The notes: generated by a model not told the origin, from the sequence alone. Numbered from the stretch's first letter, positions 26,411 to 34,955 are shown. The stretch is DNA of 64,000 nt from Bog-473 sp963809825 (GCA_963809825.1 CAWELJ010000003.1:186001-250000); one strand, 5' to 3'. A program made the numbers and translations.

Positions 26411-27470
26411 GTGTCCCGACCGATCGCCGCCCGGCGCCTGCCCGCCCGGCGACGGGCCGCCGTCGCCGCGACCGCCGCCGGTCTGATCGTTCTGGCGGCC
26501 TGCGGTGACTCGCCCACGAGTCCCACGGCCCACGAGCTGACGCCGGCGAGTGGCCACCAGGCGGCCGCGTCGACCACGACCAGCGGGCCGGCCACGTCGT
26601 CGACGACCAGCGGGCCGCGCAGCCACCTCGTCCACGGCAGCGACGACGACGACCTCGACGACGTTCGCCTACGGGGCCCCGCCCTGGACCGTCCTGAGCG
26701 TGGACCCGGCGGGGGTGGCGGTCGAGGAGCAGAAGGTCACTGTCCCGTCGGGCCAGGTGGCGACGCTGGTCCGCTTCGATGCCGGCCGCGTCGTCTTCGA
26801 CCTGCACATCGGGAGCCAGGATCCCCCGGTCAACCTGTCGGCCATTCCCGGCGACCGCGGTCCGGCCATCGCGGCCGACGAGGCGCCCTTCCTGCTGGCG
26901 GCATTCAACGGAGGCTTCAAGATCCATGACGGCCCCGGCGGGGTGGAGCAGCAGGGACAGGTCATCGCCCCGCTCGCCGACGGCAAGGCCAGCTTCGTCA
27001 TCGATGCCGACGGCACGGCCCACGTCGGCGTGTGGGGCAGCGGGCTGCCCCGGCCCGGCGAGGCGGTGGCCAGCGTGCGCCAGAACCTGGCCCCCCTCGT
27101 CACGAACGGGGTGACGAACCCGGCGGCGAACAACCCGGCCGACTGGGGGGCGACGTTGACCAGCTCCAAGCTCGTCCCGCGCAGCGGTGCCGGCGAGGAC
27201 GCCAGGGGCGACATCATCTTCGCCGGCGGGATGGCCCTGCTCCCGTCGGACTTGGCGGCCGCGTTGGCCGGTGCCGGCGCCGTCAACGCCATGCAGCTCG
27301 ACATCAACCCCGAATGGGTGCAACTCGACGCGGCCGCCGCAGAGGGGGCGCCCCTCGCCACCCAGATCCCGGGCCAGGTCAGGCCCTACAACCAGTACGT
27401 GTCGGGATGGACGAGGGACTTCTTCGTCGTGATGGGGCCGTTCACCACCTCCCGCGTCAAGCCGCGCTAG
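26411..27470 (+). CDS. Lipoprotein with NAGPA-like phosphodiester glycosidase domain, frame interrupted
   Basis: Starts with GTG at 26411; a basic n-region (RPIAARRLPARRRAA) and hydrophobic core end in the lipobox LAAC, so it is a lipoprotein. A Thr/Ser-rich linker follows. The frame moves by +1 near 26615-26625 within this linker; the rest (PPWTVLSVDP ... LLAAFNGGFKIHDG ... GDIIFAGGMALLPSDL ... AMQLDINPEWVQ) is a DUF2233/NAGPA-type domain with its NGGF and DINP signatures. Repaired length is 352 residues. Such domains remove GlcNAc from phosphodiesters in eukaryotes; bacterial substrates are mostly unknown. Its 3' end overlaps the convergent glycosylase gene by 14 bp. Confidence 0.75.
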
Positions 27471-28653
27471 AGCCGCCCGACCCCCGGAGCTCGGCCAGCC
27501 GGCCCTCCAACTCCGACCGCGCCGACACGGGGTCCACTCGCTCGAGAACGATCTCGGTGCAGCCGACCCAGGAGGCGGCCTCGACCAGCGCCCGCGCCAC
27601 CCCGGCCGTCGCTCCTGGACGGAAGAGCGTCACCTGCTTGGCCACCAGCACGTCGTCGCGGCGGCCCGGATCGACCAGACCCACGATGGTGGTGCCGGAC
27701 AACACCGGCATGGCGAAGTAGCCGTAGACCCGCTTGTGCTTCGGGACGTAGGCCTCGAGCCGGTGGCGCAGCCCGAACAGGCGCTCCACCCGCTCGCGGT
27801 ACCAGACCAGCGAGTCGAAGGGGGACAACAAGACGTCGCGGCCCCGGGCGCGCGCACCCAGCAAGGCCAACGCGGCGGGGTCGGCGTACGCCCGCGGCGT
27901 CCAGCCCTCGACCGTCACCTCCACCAGGTCGGTGGACGCCAACGCCCGCCGCACCAGCGGGCGCGGCAGCCCGTGGTACACGGCCAGGTCGGCTTCGGTC
28001 GCCACGCCCAGGGAGCGCCCGGCCGCCGCGACCAGGCGGACGGCACACTCCTCGTCCGTCCACTCCGACCCGAGGAGGTCGGCCGGCACGGCCCGCTCGG
28101 CCAGGTCGTAGACGCGCTGGAAGCCCCGGCGCTCGCGGCAGACGACCTCGCCGATGTCGAGCAGCCATTCGGCGGCGATCTTCGTCTCGGACCAGTCCCA
28201 CCACGGTCCGCCCTTCTTGGCCCCACCCAGCTCGTTCGCGGTCAGCGGACCATCGGCCCGCAGGCGGGCCACCACCTCCCCGCACGTCTTGTCCTGCTCC
28301 TGGAGCACGTGCCAGCGCTTCCCCTTGGCCAACCGGGCCCGGCGCTTGAACGCATAGGCGGGCCAGTCCTCGAGCGGCAGCACGCACGCCGCGTGCGACC
28401 AGTACTCGAAGGTGGCGCTCTTCGGGCCCCAGTAGGCCCGCTCGACCCGGGCGCGCCCGACGGCACCTTGGCGGGCGTACGCCACCAGCTCGTGGGACCG
28501 GGCCAGCACCGAGATCGTGTCCAGCTGCACGGCACCGAGGCGGCGCAGCAGGCCCGGCACCCCGCCCCCAGCGGCAGAACGGGACCCCCGCAGACCCTGC
28601 GCCAGGAGGGCGATCCGGCGCGCCTCCTCGATGCTGAGCGTCTCGAGCGCCAT
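27457..28653 (-). CDS. AlkX/YcaQ-type DNA glycosylase (HTH_42 family)
   Basis: A 398-residue winged-helix DNA glycosylase of the HTH_42 superfamily, which removes bulky adducts or unhooks interstrand crosslinks. The catalytic region reads VQLDTISVLARSHELV; the Q-L-D triplet fits the QxD motif of the YcaQ/AlkX branch rather than the QxQ of AlkZ. Further family features are FEYWSHAACVLP, GPWWDWSETKIAAEWLL, LLSPFDSLVWYRERVERLFG and YVPKHKRVYGYFAMPVL. The ATG at 28653 has TAGGTT nine bases upstream. It is convergent with the lipoprotein gene. General DNA protection, or resistance to a DNA-alkylating metabolite, would be the role; no biosynthetic cluster is adjacent. Confidence 0.85.
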   Translation of the reverse strand: MALETLSIEEARRIALLAQGLRGSRSAAGGGVPGLLRRLGAVQLDTISVLARSHELVAYARQGAVGRARVERAYWGPKSATFEYWSHAACVLPLEDWPAYAFKRRARLAKGKRWHVLQEQDKTCGEVVARLRADGPLTANELGGAKKGGPWWDWSETKIAAEWLLDIGEVVCRERRGFQRVYDLAERAVPADLLGSEWTDEECAVRLVAAAGRSLGVATEADLAVYHGLPRPLVRRALASTDLVEVTVEGWTPRAYADPAALALLGARARGRDVLLSPFDSLVWYRERVERLFGLRHRLEAYVPKHKRVYGYFAMPVLSGTTIVGLVDPGRRDDVLVAKQVTLFRPGATAGVARALVEAASWVGCTEIVLERVDPVSARSELEGRLAELRGSGGSSAA

Positions 28654-28714
28654 GGGCGCAGCAACCTACCAAGCCGTCGCGCCAAGGGCGCAGGCGCCGC
28701 GGCAGGCGCAAGGA

Positions 28715-29842
28715 TCAGTCGAGCAGGGCGGCGGCCACCGCGTCCTCGAGGACGCGGTCGTTGGCCCACATCAGCTGCTGCTGCTTGGCGCGGCGGAAGT
28801 ACAGCTGGATGTCGAAGTCGAGCGTGAACCCGATGCCGCCGAAGAGCTGCTGCGCCATCGCCGTGATGTCCCGGAAGGTCGAGCAGGCGAACAGCTTGGC
28901 CATGGGCGCCAGCGACGTGAGCGGCCGCCCGTTGGCCCCCGCCCAGGCCGCCTCGTGGACGAGCTGCTCGGCCCCGTCGAGAGCGGTGACGGCGTCGGCC
29001 AGGTAGTGCGCCAGCGCCTGGAAGGCGCCCAGGGGCTTGTCGAACTGCTGGCGGTCCTTGGCGTACTGGGTCGTGATCTCGAGCGCGTAGCGCGCTCCCC
29101 CGACGGCCTGCGCCGCCAGCAGCACCAGCGCCGGCTCGAGCACCTCCTGCCAGGTGGCCCAGCCGCTGCCCGGCGCGCCGAGACGGTCCGCCTCGGTCAC
29201 CACGACCCCGGCGAACGTGACCTCGTACTGGGTGTCGGATGCGATGCTCATCTGCTGGCGCATCGAGACCCCCGCCGAGGACGGGTCGACGAGGAAGAGG
29301 TCGACCGCATCGGCGGCGTCACCGGTCCGGGCCAGCACCAGGAGCAGGTCGGCCGACGACGCATACGCGACGTGGCGCTTCACGCCCGAGATCGTGAACC
29401 CGGATCCGTCGGCCGCCGCCCGCGCCTCGACGCCCAGCGAAGTGAACCCGTTCTCGGGCTCGAGCCAGGCCGGCGTCACGATGGCCTCCCCGGAGGCGAC
29501 CGGGCGCAGCCAGCGGTCCTTCTGCTCCGCGCTCCCCGCCAAAGCCAGCACGCCCCCGCTCAGGACCGCGCTGACGAAGTGCGGCGTGGGCGCCAGCGCG
29601 CGCCCGAGCTCCTCGTAGAGCGCCACCCCCTCAATGAGCGACATCCCCGAACCGCCGTACTCCTCGGGCAGCAGCAGCCCGATGAGGTCGAGCTCGCCCA
29701 GCTGCTCCCACAGGGGAACCGGGTACCCGACCGGGTCGTCCTCCATCTGGCGCACCACGTCGAGCGGGCAGTAGCGCCCGAGCACGTCGCGCACCGTCTG
29801 GCGCAGCAGCTCTTGTTCCTGGTCGAAATCGAGGTCCAACAC
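28715..29842 (-). CDS. Acyl-CoA dehydrogenase
   Basis: A 375-residue flavoprotein of the ACAD fold: LDLDFDQEQELLRQTVRDVLGRYCP, LLLPEEYGGSGMSLIEGV (N-terminal helical domain), EVTFAGVVVTEADRLG at the beta domain exit, YAKDRQQFDKPLGAFQALAHYLAD (the RxQF motif), and QLFGGIGFTLDFDIQLYFRRAK at the C-terminus. The start is GTG 29842; an in-frame stop lies directly upstream. It is the last gene of a CaiB-MaoC-MaoC-ACAD operon. Substrate is unknown. Acidimicrobial genomes often carry many paralogues, with steroid-type ACADs as heteromers. Confidence 0.9.
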   Translation of the reverse strand: MLDLDFDQEQELLRQTVRDVLGRYCPLDVVRQMEDDPVGYPVPLWEQLGELDLIGLLLPEEYGGSGMSLIEGVALYEELGRALAPTPHFVSAVLSGGVLALAGSAEQKDRWLRPVASGEAIVTPAWLEPENGFTSLGVEARAAADGSGFTISGVKRHVAYASSADLLLVLARTGDAADAVDLFLVDPSSAGVSMRQQMSIASDTQYEVTFAGVVVTEADRLGAPGSGWATWQEVLEPALVLLAAQAVGGARYALEITTQYAKDRQQFDKPLGAFQALAHYLADAVTALDGAEQLVHEAAWAGANGRPLTSLAPMAKLFACSTFRDITAMAQQLFGGIGFTLDFDIQLYFRRAKQQQLMWANDRVLEDAVAAALLD

Positions 29843-29896
29843 TCAGATCCACCTCTGTGCTCGTGATCGTCGGGGCAACAACGAGCAATTGAAAGG

Positions 29897-30385
29897 TCAT
29901 GGGGCAGGCGAGGGTCGCCACTGGTCGCCATGCCGCGCCCAGGGGTTGTCGTCGGCACTCACCGGCAGTGCGATGCGGGCGGCACACGTCGTCTTCACGT
30001 CACCGTCGACCGAGAGCGTCACGGCGACCACCACGAACCCGCACCCGACCTCGTCGACCTCGGTCGACTCCACCACGCCCTCCAACGACATGGTGTCGCC
30101 GGGGAAGACGGAGCCCTTCATCCGGAACGTGACCCGGGCCAGCCGCCCGTGGGGCCCGGTCCAGTCCGTGAGGTAGCGCTCGAACCAGGCCGCCTGGTTC
30201 GGCGTGTTCAAGAAGATGTCCTGCGTCCCGTTGCGGTGGACGGCGAAGTCCTTGTCGTGGTGCATGGGGCGCCAGTCGCGGGTGGCCAGCGCACCCAGCA
30301 CGACGGTCGTCGCGGTGACCTCATAATTGAGCGCCGGCAGCGCGTCGCCCGGCCGCGACGTCGCCCAACAGCCGTTGGGGGGCAA
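29897..30385 (-). CDS. MaoC-like (hot-dog fold) dehydratase
   Basis: About 162 residues with the hot-dog dehydratase signature region: ATRDWRPMHHDKDFAVHRNGTQDIF, where the Asp and His of the hydratase motif (D-x4-H) are visible. A C-terminal strand set includes GDVKTTCAARIALP. The first start after the upstream stop is TTG 30385, 10 bases downstream. It pairs with the adjacent FAS1-like half; such two-gene MaoC pairs form a heteromeric 2-enoyl-CoA hydratase for bulky substrates. Confidence 0.8.
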   Translation of the reverse strand: MPPNGCWATSRPGDALPALNYEVTATTVVLGALATRDWRPMHHDKDFAVHRNGTQDIFLNTPNQAAWFERYLTDWTGPHGRLARVTFRMKGSVFPGDTMSLEGVVESTEVDEVGCGFVVVAVTLSVDGDVKTTCAARIALPVSADDNPWARHGDQWRPSPAP

Positions 30386-30394
30386 CCGCGACGC

Positions 30395-30925
30395 TCACGA
30401 CGACCCGTCCCCGGCCCGCCGGTAGCCGAACCCGGTGTAGGACTCCACGGCGACCAGCGCGCCGTCCTGGTTGGCGTAGACGACGTCGATCACCCAGAAG
30501 CGCCCCGTGCCCAACCGGGTCGTCTTCACCTCGCTCACCGAGCGCAGCACCTGGTGCGTCCGCAGGACGTCGCCCATCCGCACCGGCTCGTGGAACTCGA
30601 TGGTGTTGTCGGTCATCACCGCCTCGGGCAGGCCGAAGCGCTCCTTGAGGTCGAAGTGCACCTGCAGCGGCAGCGCCTGCTCCGTGCGCCCGGGCGCCCA
30701 GTGGTGGGGCCGGAACCAGACCGAGACCATGGACGGCGGCGCGATCGGCCCGCCCGTCAGCGCCTCGGCGACCTCGTCGTCCCAGAACAGCGGGTTGCCG
30801 TTCTCCACCGACGCGCACGACGTCCACACGTAGCCGCGCTCGACCGGGAACTCCCCCACCTCGTGGTACTGCTCCTTGCCGATCAGGTCGAGCGCGCCCG
30901 CCAGGACCGCGTCGTCCGCCGTCAT
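30395..30925 (-). CDS. FAS1-like / MaoC N-terminal dehydratase subunit
   Basis: A 176-residue hot-dog protein: FPVERGYVWTSCASVENGNPLFWDDEVAE at the front, IAPPSMVSVWFRPHHW, HFDLKERFGLPEAVMTDNTIEFHEPVRMGD and YANQDGALVAVESYTGFGYRR at the end. These match the FAS1-like dehydratase N-terminal half that pairs with a catalytic MaoC half. The ATG overlaps the CaiB stop (ATGA). Confidence 0.8.
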   Translation of the reverse strand: MTADDAVLAGALDLIGKEQYHEVGEFPVERGYVWTSCASVENGNPLFWDDEVAEALTGGPIAPPSMVSVWFRPHHWAPGRTEQALPLQVHFDLKERFGLPEAVMTDNTIEFHEPVRMGDVLRTHQVLRSVSEVKTTRLGTGRFWVIDVVYANQDGALVAVESYTGFGYRRAGDGSS

Positions 30926-32101
30926 GCCACCACCCCCCGGGCGACCCAACCGGCCACCGTCTCGCCGTCGACGCCGGCCTCCTTCAGGAGATGCTCGGTG
31001 TCGGTCTGGGACAGGTCGGGCAGCCCCACCGGCCCCTCCCCCCGCGCCATCCCGGCCAGCAACGGTGCCAGCTGTCGCAGCTCGCCTTCCTTCGGATGGG
31101 AGGCCGCCCCGACCACCCGCCGGGCCGCGAACTGGGGGTGCCCCGCCACCTCTCCCACCTCGAGGACCGGCGCCACGCAGGTGTCGGCACCCGCCAGCGC
31201 CTCGACCCACTCGTCCCGGGTCCGCGTGGCGAAGGCGGCGGCGAACGCAGCCCGGATGGCGGGCTGGGCCGTGTCCTCTAATTGCGCGCCCGCCAGCTCG
31301 GGGCAGCCCAGCGCCGCGCACAGGTTGGCGAAGAACTTGGCCTCGATCGCCCCCACGGCCACCCACTTGCCGTCACTCGTCCCATAGGTCCCGTAACAGG
31401 CGTAGCGGCCCGAGAGGATGTCGTGGCCGGGCCGGATCTCGCCACCGAGCGCCAGCTGCTCGTCGACCGGCAGCGACATCAGCCACAGCACGCCCTCGGC
31501 CACCGACACGTCGAGGTACGCCCCCCGCCCCGACGACGCCCGCCCCGCCAGCGCGGCCGTGATGGCCAGCGCGGCCTGCATGCCCGCCCGCCGCGGCGTC
31601 GGCCACGGTGGCACCGGGCAGCGGCGGCGCCCCATCGACGCCCGGCGTGCTCAGGGCCAGGTAGCCGCCGACGGCGAGGTAGTCGATGTCGTGCCCCGCC
31701 CACTGCGCCGCCGGGCCGTCCTGCCCGTAGCCGCTGGTCGAGCAGTACACCACCCCCGCGTTCCGCGCCGACACCGCGGCGTAGCCGATGCCCAGCCGGT
31801 CGACCACGCCGGGGCGGAAGCTCTCCACCACGACGTCGGCCGCCGCCGCCAGCGCCAGGAACGCCTCCCGACCCCCGTCGTCCTTGAGGTCCAGCAGCAC
31901 CCGACGCATGCCGCGGTGCCCGCTGTAGGCGAAGAACTGCGGCTGAATCGGCGCCGCGTCGGCCGACGGCACCGGCCCCACCTTCACCACCCGCGCCCCG
32001 TAGTCGCCCAGCAGGCGAGTGCAGCGCGCCGCGGGCCCGACCGTCGAGAGGTCGAGGACCGTCACCCCCTCGAGAGGCCCGGCCGGCGAAGGATCAGCCA
32101 C
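30922..32101 (-). CDS. CaiB/BaiF family CoA transferase, frame interrupted
   Basis: Family III CoA transferase or 2-methylacyl-CoA racemase. GTG 32101 with GGAG seven bases upstream; N-terminus PLEGVTVLDLSTVGPAARCTRLLGDYGARVVKV, then DLKDDGGREAFLALAAAADVVVESFRPGV with the catalytic-loop Asp region and YCSTSGYGQDGPAAQWAGHDIDYLA. Near 31582-31590 one extra base shifts the frame after TVADAAAGG; the remainder (MQAALAITAALAGR ... VSVAEGVLWLM ... GKWVAVGAIEAKFFANLC) reaches the stop at 30922. Repaired length is 392 residues, normal. First gene of an operon under a palindromic operator. Confidence 0.85.
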
Positions 32102-32151
32102 GTCTGTACTCCATCAGTGCTCAGCGCCTCCCGGTGGCCCGGCAGTGCCGG

Positions 32152-32170
32152 ATCTGACGGGTCGTCAGAT
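32152..32170. promoter_or_regulatory. TetR-type operator, perfect 8-bp inverted repeat
   Basis: ATCTGACG, three bases, CGTCAGAT. It lies 51-69 bp upstream of the CaiB start and 10 bases downstream of a -10-like TATGAT. The same site precedes the acyl-CoA dehydrogenase at 34799. The TetR assignment is inference. Confidence 0.7.
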
Positions 32171-32180
32171 TTCGCGGGTC

Positions 32181-32186
32181 ATCATA
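32181..32186 (-). promoter_or_regulatory. -10 box TATGAT of the CaiB operon
   Basis: On the minus strand TGCCC precedes TATGAT and the operator begins exactly 10 bases later, so a bound repressor would cover the transcription start. Confidence 0.5.
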
Positions 32187-32282
32187 GGGCAGGCACCTCG
32201 ACCACTTCGAGCCTGCCATCGGCGCGCCGGTGAAGCACGCGGCGTAGTGCCCCCTGGGCGATATTGACACCCTGAACCGACC

Positions 32283-32588
32283 CTACGATTGCGCCTTTGA
32301 CGGCTCCCAGGGGTCTTTCGGCATCGGTCCGGTGCTGTCGAGCACCGCGCGCATGTCCTCGGCGAAGTCGGTGTCTGGGAGTGGTGCTCCGGCGAGCGCG
32401 TTCGCGATCTCCCGTACCGGCCGACCGCGACGTCGGGCTCCCGATCCGGGGAGATCGTCGGGGTGGACCATGACCAGCACCGGCCCCTCTCGGTTGAGGA
32501 CCTCGACCTGCTCGTGACGGGCCACCGCCTCGCGGACTCGTCGAGGAATACGCACCTCGTCTGAATTGATGGTCAGCACCCTTGCCAT
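32283..32588 (-). CDS. Phd-like antitoxin, no adjacent toxin
   Basis: A 101-residue protein: MARVLTINSDEVRIPRRVREAVARHEQVEVLNREG, then VLVMVHPDDLPG. This is the N-terminal DNA-binding pattern of prevent-host-death/YefM-type antitoxins, followed by an acidic, disordered C-terminus with TDFAEDMRAVLDS that would bind a toxin. The usual downstream toxin gene is absent: after the stop at 32283 only the CaiB promoter region follows. It may neutralise a distant toxin or be a remnant. Confidence 0.65.
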   Translation of the reverse strand: MARVLTINSDEVRIPRRVREAVARHEQVEVLNREGPVLVMVHPDDLPGSGARRRGRPVREIANALAGAPLPDTDFAEDMRAVLDSTGPMPKDPWEPSKAQS

Positions 32589-32762
32589 GGTCGCAGCTTT
32601 CCATACGACTCCGTACGCTTCCGCTAAGAAGATCTCCGCCGAGGCCCCGTGGCGAGGGCGAGCATTCCCCTGACTGGCGGCCCGAGGTGCGATTGAGGCC
32701 CGCGGGGCCGGACTGCCGTATCGATGGTGACCGGCCACCGGCAGCCCGACCCTCGGGTGGGA

Positions 32763-32795
32763 CGCCCCGGCCGGGAATCGAACCCGGTGCTCTCG
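32763..32795 (-). other. tRNA 3'-end-like fragment
   Basis: On the minus strand there is a perfect T-arm (CCGGG, TTCGATT, CCCGG) followed by a seven-base acceptor-like strand CCGGGGC. I cannot find a matching 5' acceptor strand, D-arm or a paired anticodon stem on the higher-coordinate side, so an intact tRNA is not supported. It looks like a tRNA 3'-end remnant, as is left at old integration sites. Confidence 0.4.
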
Positions 32796-32902
32796 CGTAG
32801 TCATTGCAAGGCAGTCTCCAGACCCAGGGCGCACCCGAGGAACGGTCGCCTTTTTGGCGCATCACCGACTGGTATCCTGGACGCAGTCATTGCAAGGCAG
32901 TC
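32796..32902. repeat. Direct repeat pair of 21 bp
   Basis: 32796-32816 and 32882-32902 agree at 20 of 21 positions (cores AGTCATTGCAAGGCAGTC), 86 bp apart. The first copy directly adjoins the tRNA-like fragment. Confidence 0.7.
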
Positions 32903-32906
32903 GTGC

Positions 32907-32928
32907 GAAGGGGCCTTCGGGCCCCTTC
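32907..32928. terminator. GC-rich hairpin downstream of the PIN gene
   Basis: GAAGGGGC and GCCCCTTC pair across a six-base loop, 19 bases past the PIN-toxin stop on the minus strand. No T-run follows, so a Rho-independent terminator is possible but not certain. Confidence 0.45.
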
Positions 32929-32946
32929 TGCGCGCCCGGTCTACTG

Positions 32947-33273
32947 TCACGGCCGGGTCGCCTCCAGCACTGCGGCGTCCCAGTAGGAGATTCCGAAGCG
33001 CTGTCGTGTCTCGGTTGCTGCCAGCACCCGCGCGGTCGTGGTGGCCTGGACCGGACAGCGCAAGAAGGTCTCGACCAGTCCGAACGCCTCGTCGTGGGTC
33101 AGGGCATCGTCTCGGCTCTGCTGGGTGGCCTGGAGGTAGAACTCCTCGAGTACCTGCACAGAGAGGCGGAGGTCCCGGTCCTTCAGCAGTGCGTTGGCGC
33201 GGTCCGCCCTTGCCGACTCCCGCGGATCGGTGGAGACGGCGTACAAGAGGACGTTCGTGTCAACGAAGCGCAC
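32947..33273 (-). CDS. PIN-domain ribonuclease toxin, VapC-like
   Basis: A 108-residue PIN protein. The first acidic residue is in VRFVDTNVLLYAVS, the second in VQVLEEFYLQAT and the third in SYWDAAVLEA; this supports Mg2+-dependent RNase activity. I start at GTG 33273, which overlaps the antitoxin stop by 14 bases; an ATG at 33306 would add an unlikely Ser/Arg-rich extension. Together with the RHH antitoxin upstream it forms a VapBC-type pair. Confidence 0.8.
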   Translation of the reverse strand: MRFVDTNVLLYAVSTDPRESARADRANALLKDRDLRLSVQVLEEFYLQATQQSRDDALTHDEAFGLVETFLRCPVQATTTARVLAATETRQRFGISYWDAAVLEATRP

Positions 33274-33499
33274 GCTCGTGGAGCTCCTGGCGCTCGAGCC
33301 GGTCACTGGCCCGGAAGCGACGGATGCCGGCCCGGATCTCCTCCTGTCGTGCTTCGAGCTCCGAGAACTCGGGAGCCCGACCGGCGAGCGAGCGGAGGTA
33401 CGTAGCGACCATCGCGCTGAGCGACGTCCCCTGCTCGGCCGCCCGGATCCGGGCCACGCGGTAGACGTCGTCGGGAATGGCCACGGTCACGTTCTTCAC
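33260..33499 (-). CDS. Ribbon-helix-helix antitoxin, VapB-like
   Basis: A 79-residue protein with a MKNVTVAIPDDVYRVARIRAAEQGTS start: the strand and first helix of a CopG/RHH DNA-binding domain, followed by LSAMVATYLRSLAG. The C-terminal half is charged (EARQEEIRAGIRRF) and would wrap the PIN toxin. The gene overlaps the toxin gene, so they are translationally coupled, and autorepression is expected. Confidence 0.8.
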   Translation of the reverse strand: MKNVTVAIPDDVYRVARIRAAEQGTSLSAMVATYLRSLAGRAPEFSELEARQEEIRAGIRRFRASDRLERQELHERALR

Positions 33500-33620
33500 G
33501 CGGTCAGGTTACGACAGCTACTGCAGCCTTCACGCCCGAGAGCTGGTGACCCGAGCCCTCTGCCAGCGCCCGCGCCCGGAACCCCTGGGACGAGAAGCCG
33601 TTGGTCGCCGCCGGTCCACA

Positions 33621-34799
33621 TCAGAAGTTCTTCGGCAGTCCGAGCTTGCGCCGGGCGATGATGTTCTTCTGGATCTCGGACGCCCCGCCGCCGATGGTGT
33701 CGATCACGGTGTAGCGGTAGGTCGACTCGGCCCGGCCCTCCATCGGGGCCTCCGTGGTCTTCACCCGCAGCTGCGAACCCGGCCCGGCGATGTCCATGGA
33801 GGCGTTGGCCAACCGCTTCGAGAGCTCGGTGGCGTACAGCTTGTACTCGGAGGCCTCGGCCGTCGGCGCCGCGCCGCCCTTGGACGACTCGAACACGAAC
33901 TTGAGGCCCATGACCCGGGCCACCTCGAGCTGCGTCGCCAGCTGGGCCAGCCGCTGCCGCACCACCGGGTCGTCCTTCAGCGGCACGCCGTCGCGCACCG
34001 TCGTGCGCACGTACTCGACCAGCAGCTCGAAGCGCTGGGCGATGGGCGAGAAGGTGAACATGGTGAAGCGCTCGAGGTCGAGCGCCTCCGAGATGTACTG
34101 GAACCCGCGGCCCACCTCGCCCACCACGTAGTCGTCCGGGACGAAGACGTCGTTGAGGAACACCTCGTTGGTGCGCTCGTCGCCCATGGTCCAGATGGCG
34201 TTGACCGTGATGCCGGGCTGGTCGATGGGGACGAGGAACAAGGTGATGCCGGCGTGCTTGGACTCGGGGTCGGTGCGCCCGCCGACCCAGTACCACTCGG
34301 CGAAGTGGGCCGAGGTGGTCCAGGTCTTCTGGCCGTTGAGGACCCAGCCGCCGTCGTCGCGGGTGGCCTTGAGCTGCATGGAGGCGGCGTCGGAGCCGGC
34401 GTTGGGCTCGGAGTAGCCGACGGCGAACTCGACCTCGTTGCGCAGGATCTTGGGCAGGAACTCGGCCTTGAGCCGCTCGTTGCCGTGGCGGATGATCGTC
34501 TTGCCGACGATGCCGACGCCCTTGCCGATCTGGGGGCCGCCCCGGCCGGCCAGCTGCTCGTTGAGCAGGTACTCGTAGACACCCTCGCCCTCGGAGCCGC
34601 CGTACTCCTTGGGCCAGGTCATGCCCAGCCAGCCCCGCTGCCCGAGGGAGGCCATGAAGGCCCGCCGCTTGGGGGTGTCGACGATCTGGGCCATGTTCTC
34701 CCTGGTCAGGTCGAAGACCTCGGGGTCGTGATTGGCGTCGAGGAAGCTCTCGACCTCCTTCACGAAGGCCAGTTGCTCCGGCGAGAATTCGAAGTCCAT
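33621..34799 (-). CDS. Acyl-CoA dehydrogenase
   Basis: A 392-residue ACAD: MDFEFSPEQLAFVKEVESFL, WPKEYGGSEGEGVYEYLLNEQLAG, FAVGYSEPNAGSDAASMQLKATRD (flavin and substrate contacts), GQKTWTTSAHFAEWYWVGGRT, and GGGASEIQKNIIARRKLGLPK at the C-terminus, as in the FadE26/28-like actinobacterial group. The ATG at 34799 has GGAGG six bases upstream. The promoter carries the same palindrome and -10 arrangement as the CaiB operon, so both should be induced together. Confidence 0.9.
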   Translation of the reverse strand: MDFEFSPEQLAFVKEVESFLDANHDPEVFDLTRENMAQIVDTPKRRAFMASLGQRGWLGMTWPKEYGGSEGEGVYEYLLNEQLAGRGGPQIGKGVGIVGKTIIRHGNERLKAEFLPKILRNEVEFAVGYSEPNAGSDAASMQLKATRDDGGWVLNGQKTWTTSAHFAEWYWVGGRTDPESKHAGITLFLVPIDQPGITVNAIWTMGDERTNEVFLNDVFVPDDYVVGEVGRGFQYISEALDLERFTMFTFSPIAQRFELLVEYVRTTVRDGVPLKDDPVVRQRLAQLATQLEVARVMGLKFVFESSKGGAAPTAEASEYKLYATELSKRLANASMDIAGPGSQLRVKTTEAPMEGRAESTYRYTVIDTIGGGASEIQKNIIARRKLGLPKNF

Positions 34800-34828
34800 G
34801 CGCTGCCTCCAGGTGCCCCGTCCGGGCG

Positions 34829-34849
34829 GATCTGACGGGGCGTCAGATC
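34829..34849. promoter_or_regulatory. TetR-type operator, perfect 9-bp inverted repeat
   Basis: GATCTGACG, three bases, CGTCAGATC. It lies 30-50 bp upstream of the acyl-CoA dehydrogenase ATG and shares its core with the site at 32152-32170. Confidence 0.7.
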
Positions 34850-34858
34850 AGGACAGGC

Positions 34859-34864
34859 ATATTA
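34859..34864 (-). promoter_or_regulatory. -10 box TAATAT of the acyl-CoA dehydrogenase gene
   Basis: On the minus strand TGCCC precedes TAATAT and the operator core begins exactly 10 bases later, the same geometry as at the CaiB operon. Confidence 0.5.
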
Positions 34865-34955
34865 GGGCATGCCCCGCGCTCCCTCCGGAGCCGGTCCCGG
34901 GGGCGTGGCCCGAATCATGCCACGGGTCCGATCCCTCCTGCTCGGAGCGCCCTCC

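Noticed and set aside
32763..32850. A complete tRNA gene on the minus strand.
   Set aside because: The T-arm is perfect but no 5' acceptor strand or D-arm pairs with it, and the CTTGCAA loop has no complementary stem.
32907..32928. A confident Rho-independent terminator.
   Set aside because: The hairpin is strong but no T-run follows on either strand, so it is listed only with low confidence.
28715..34799. A natural-product biosynthetic cluster (AlkX-type glycosylase near acyl-CoA genes).
   Set aside because: No PKS, NRPS, or tailoring set is present; the neighbours are ordinary acyl-CoA catabolism genes.
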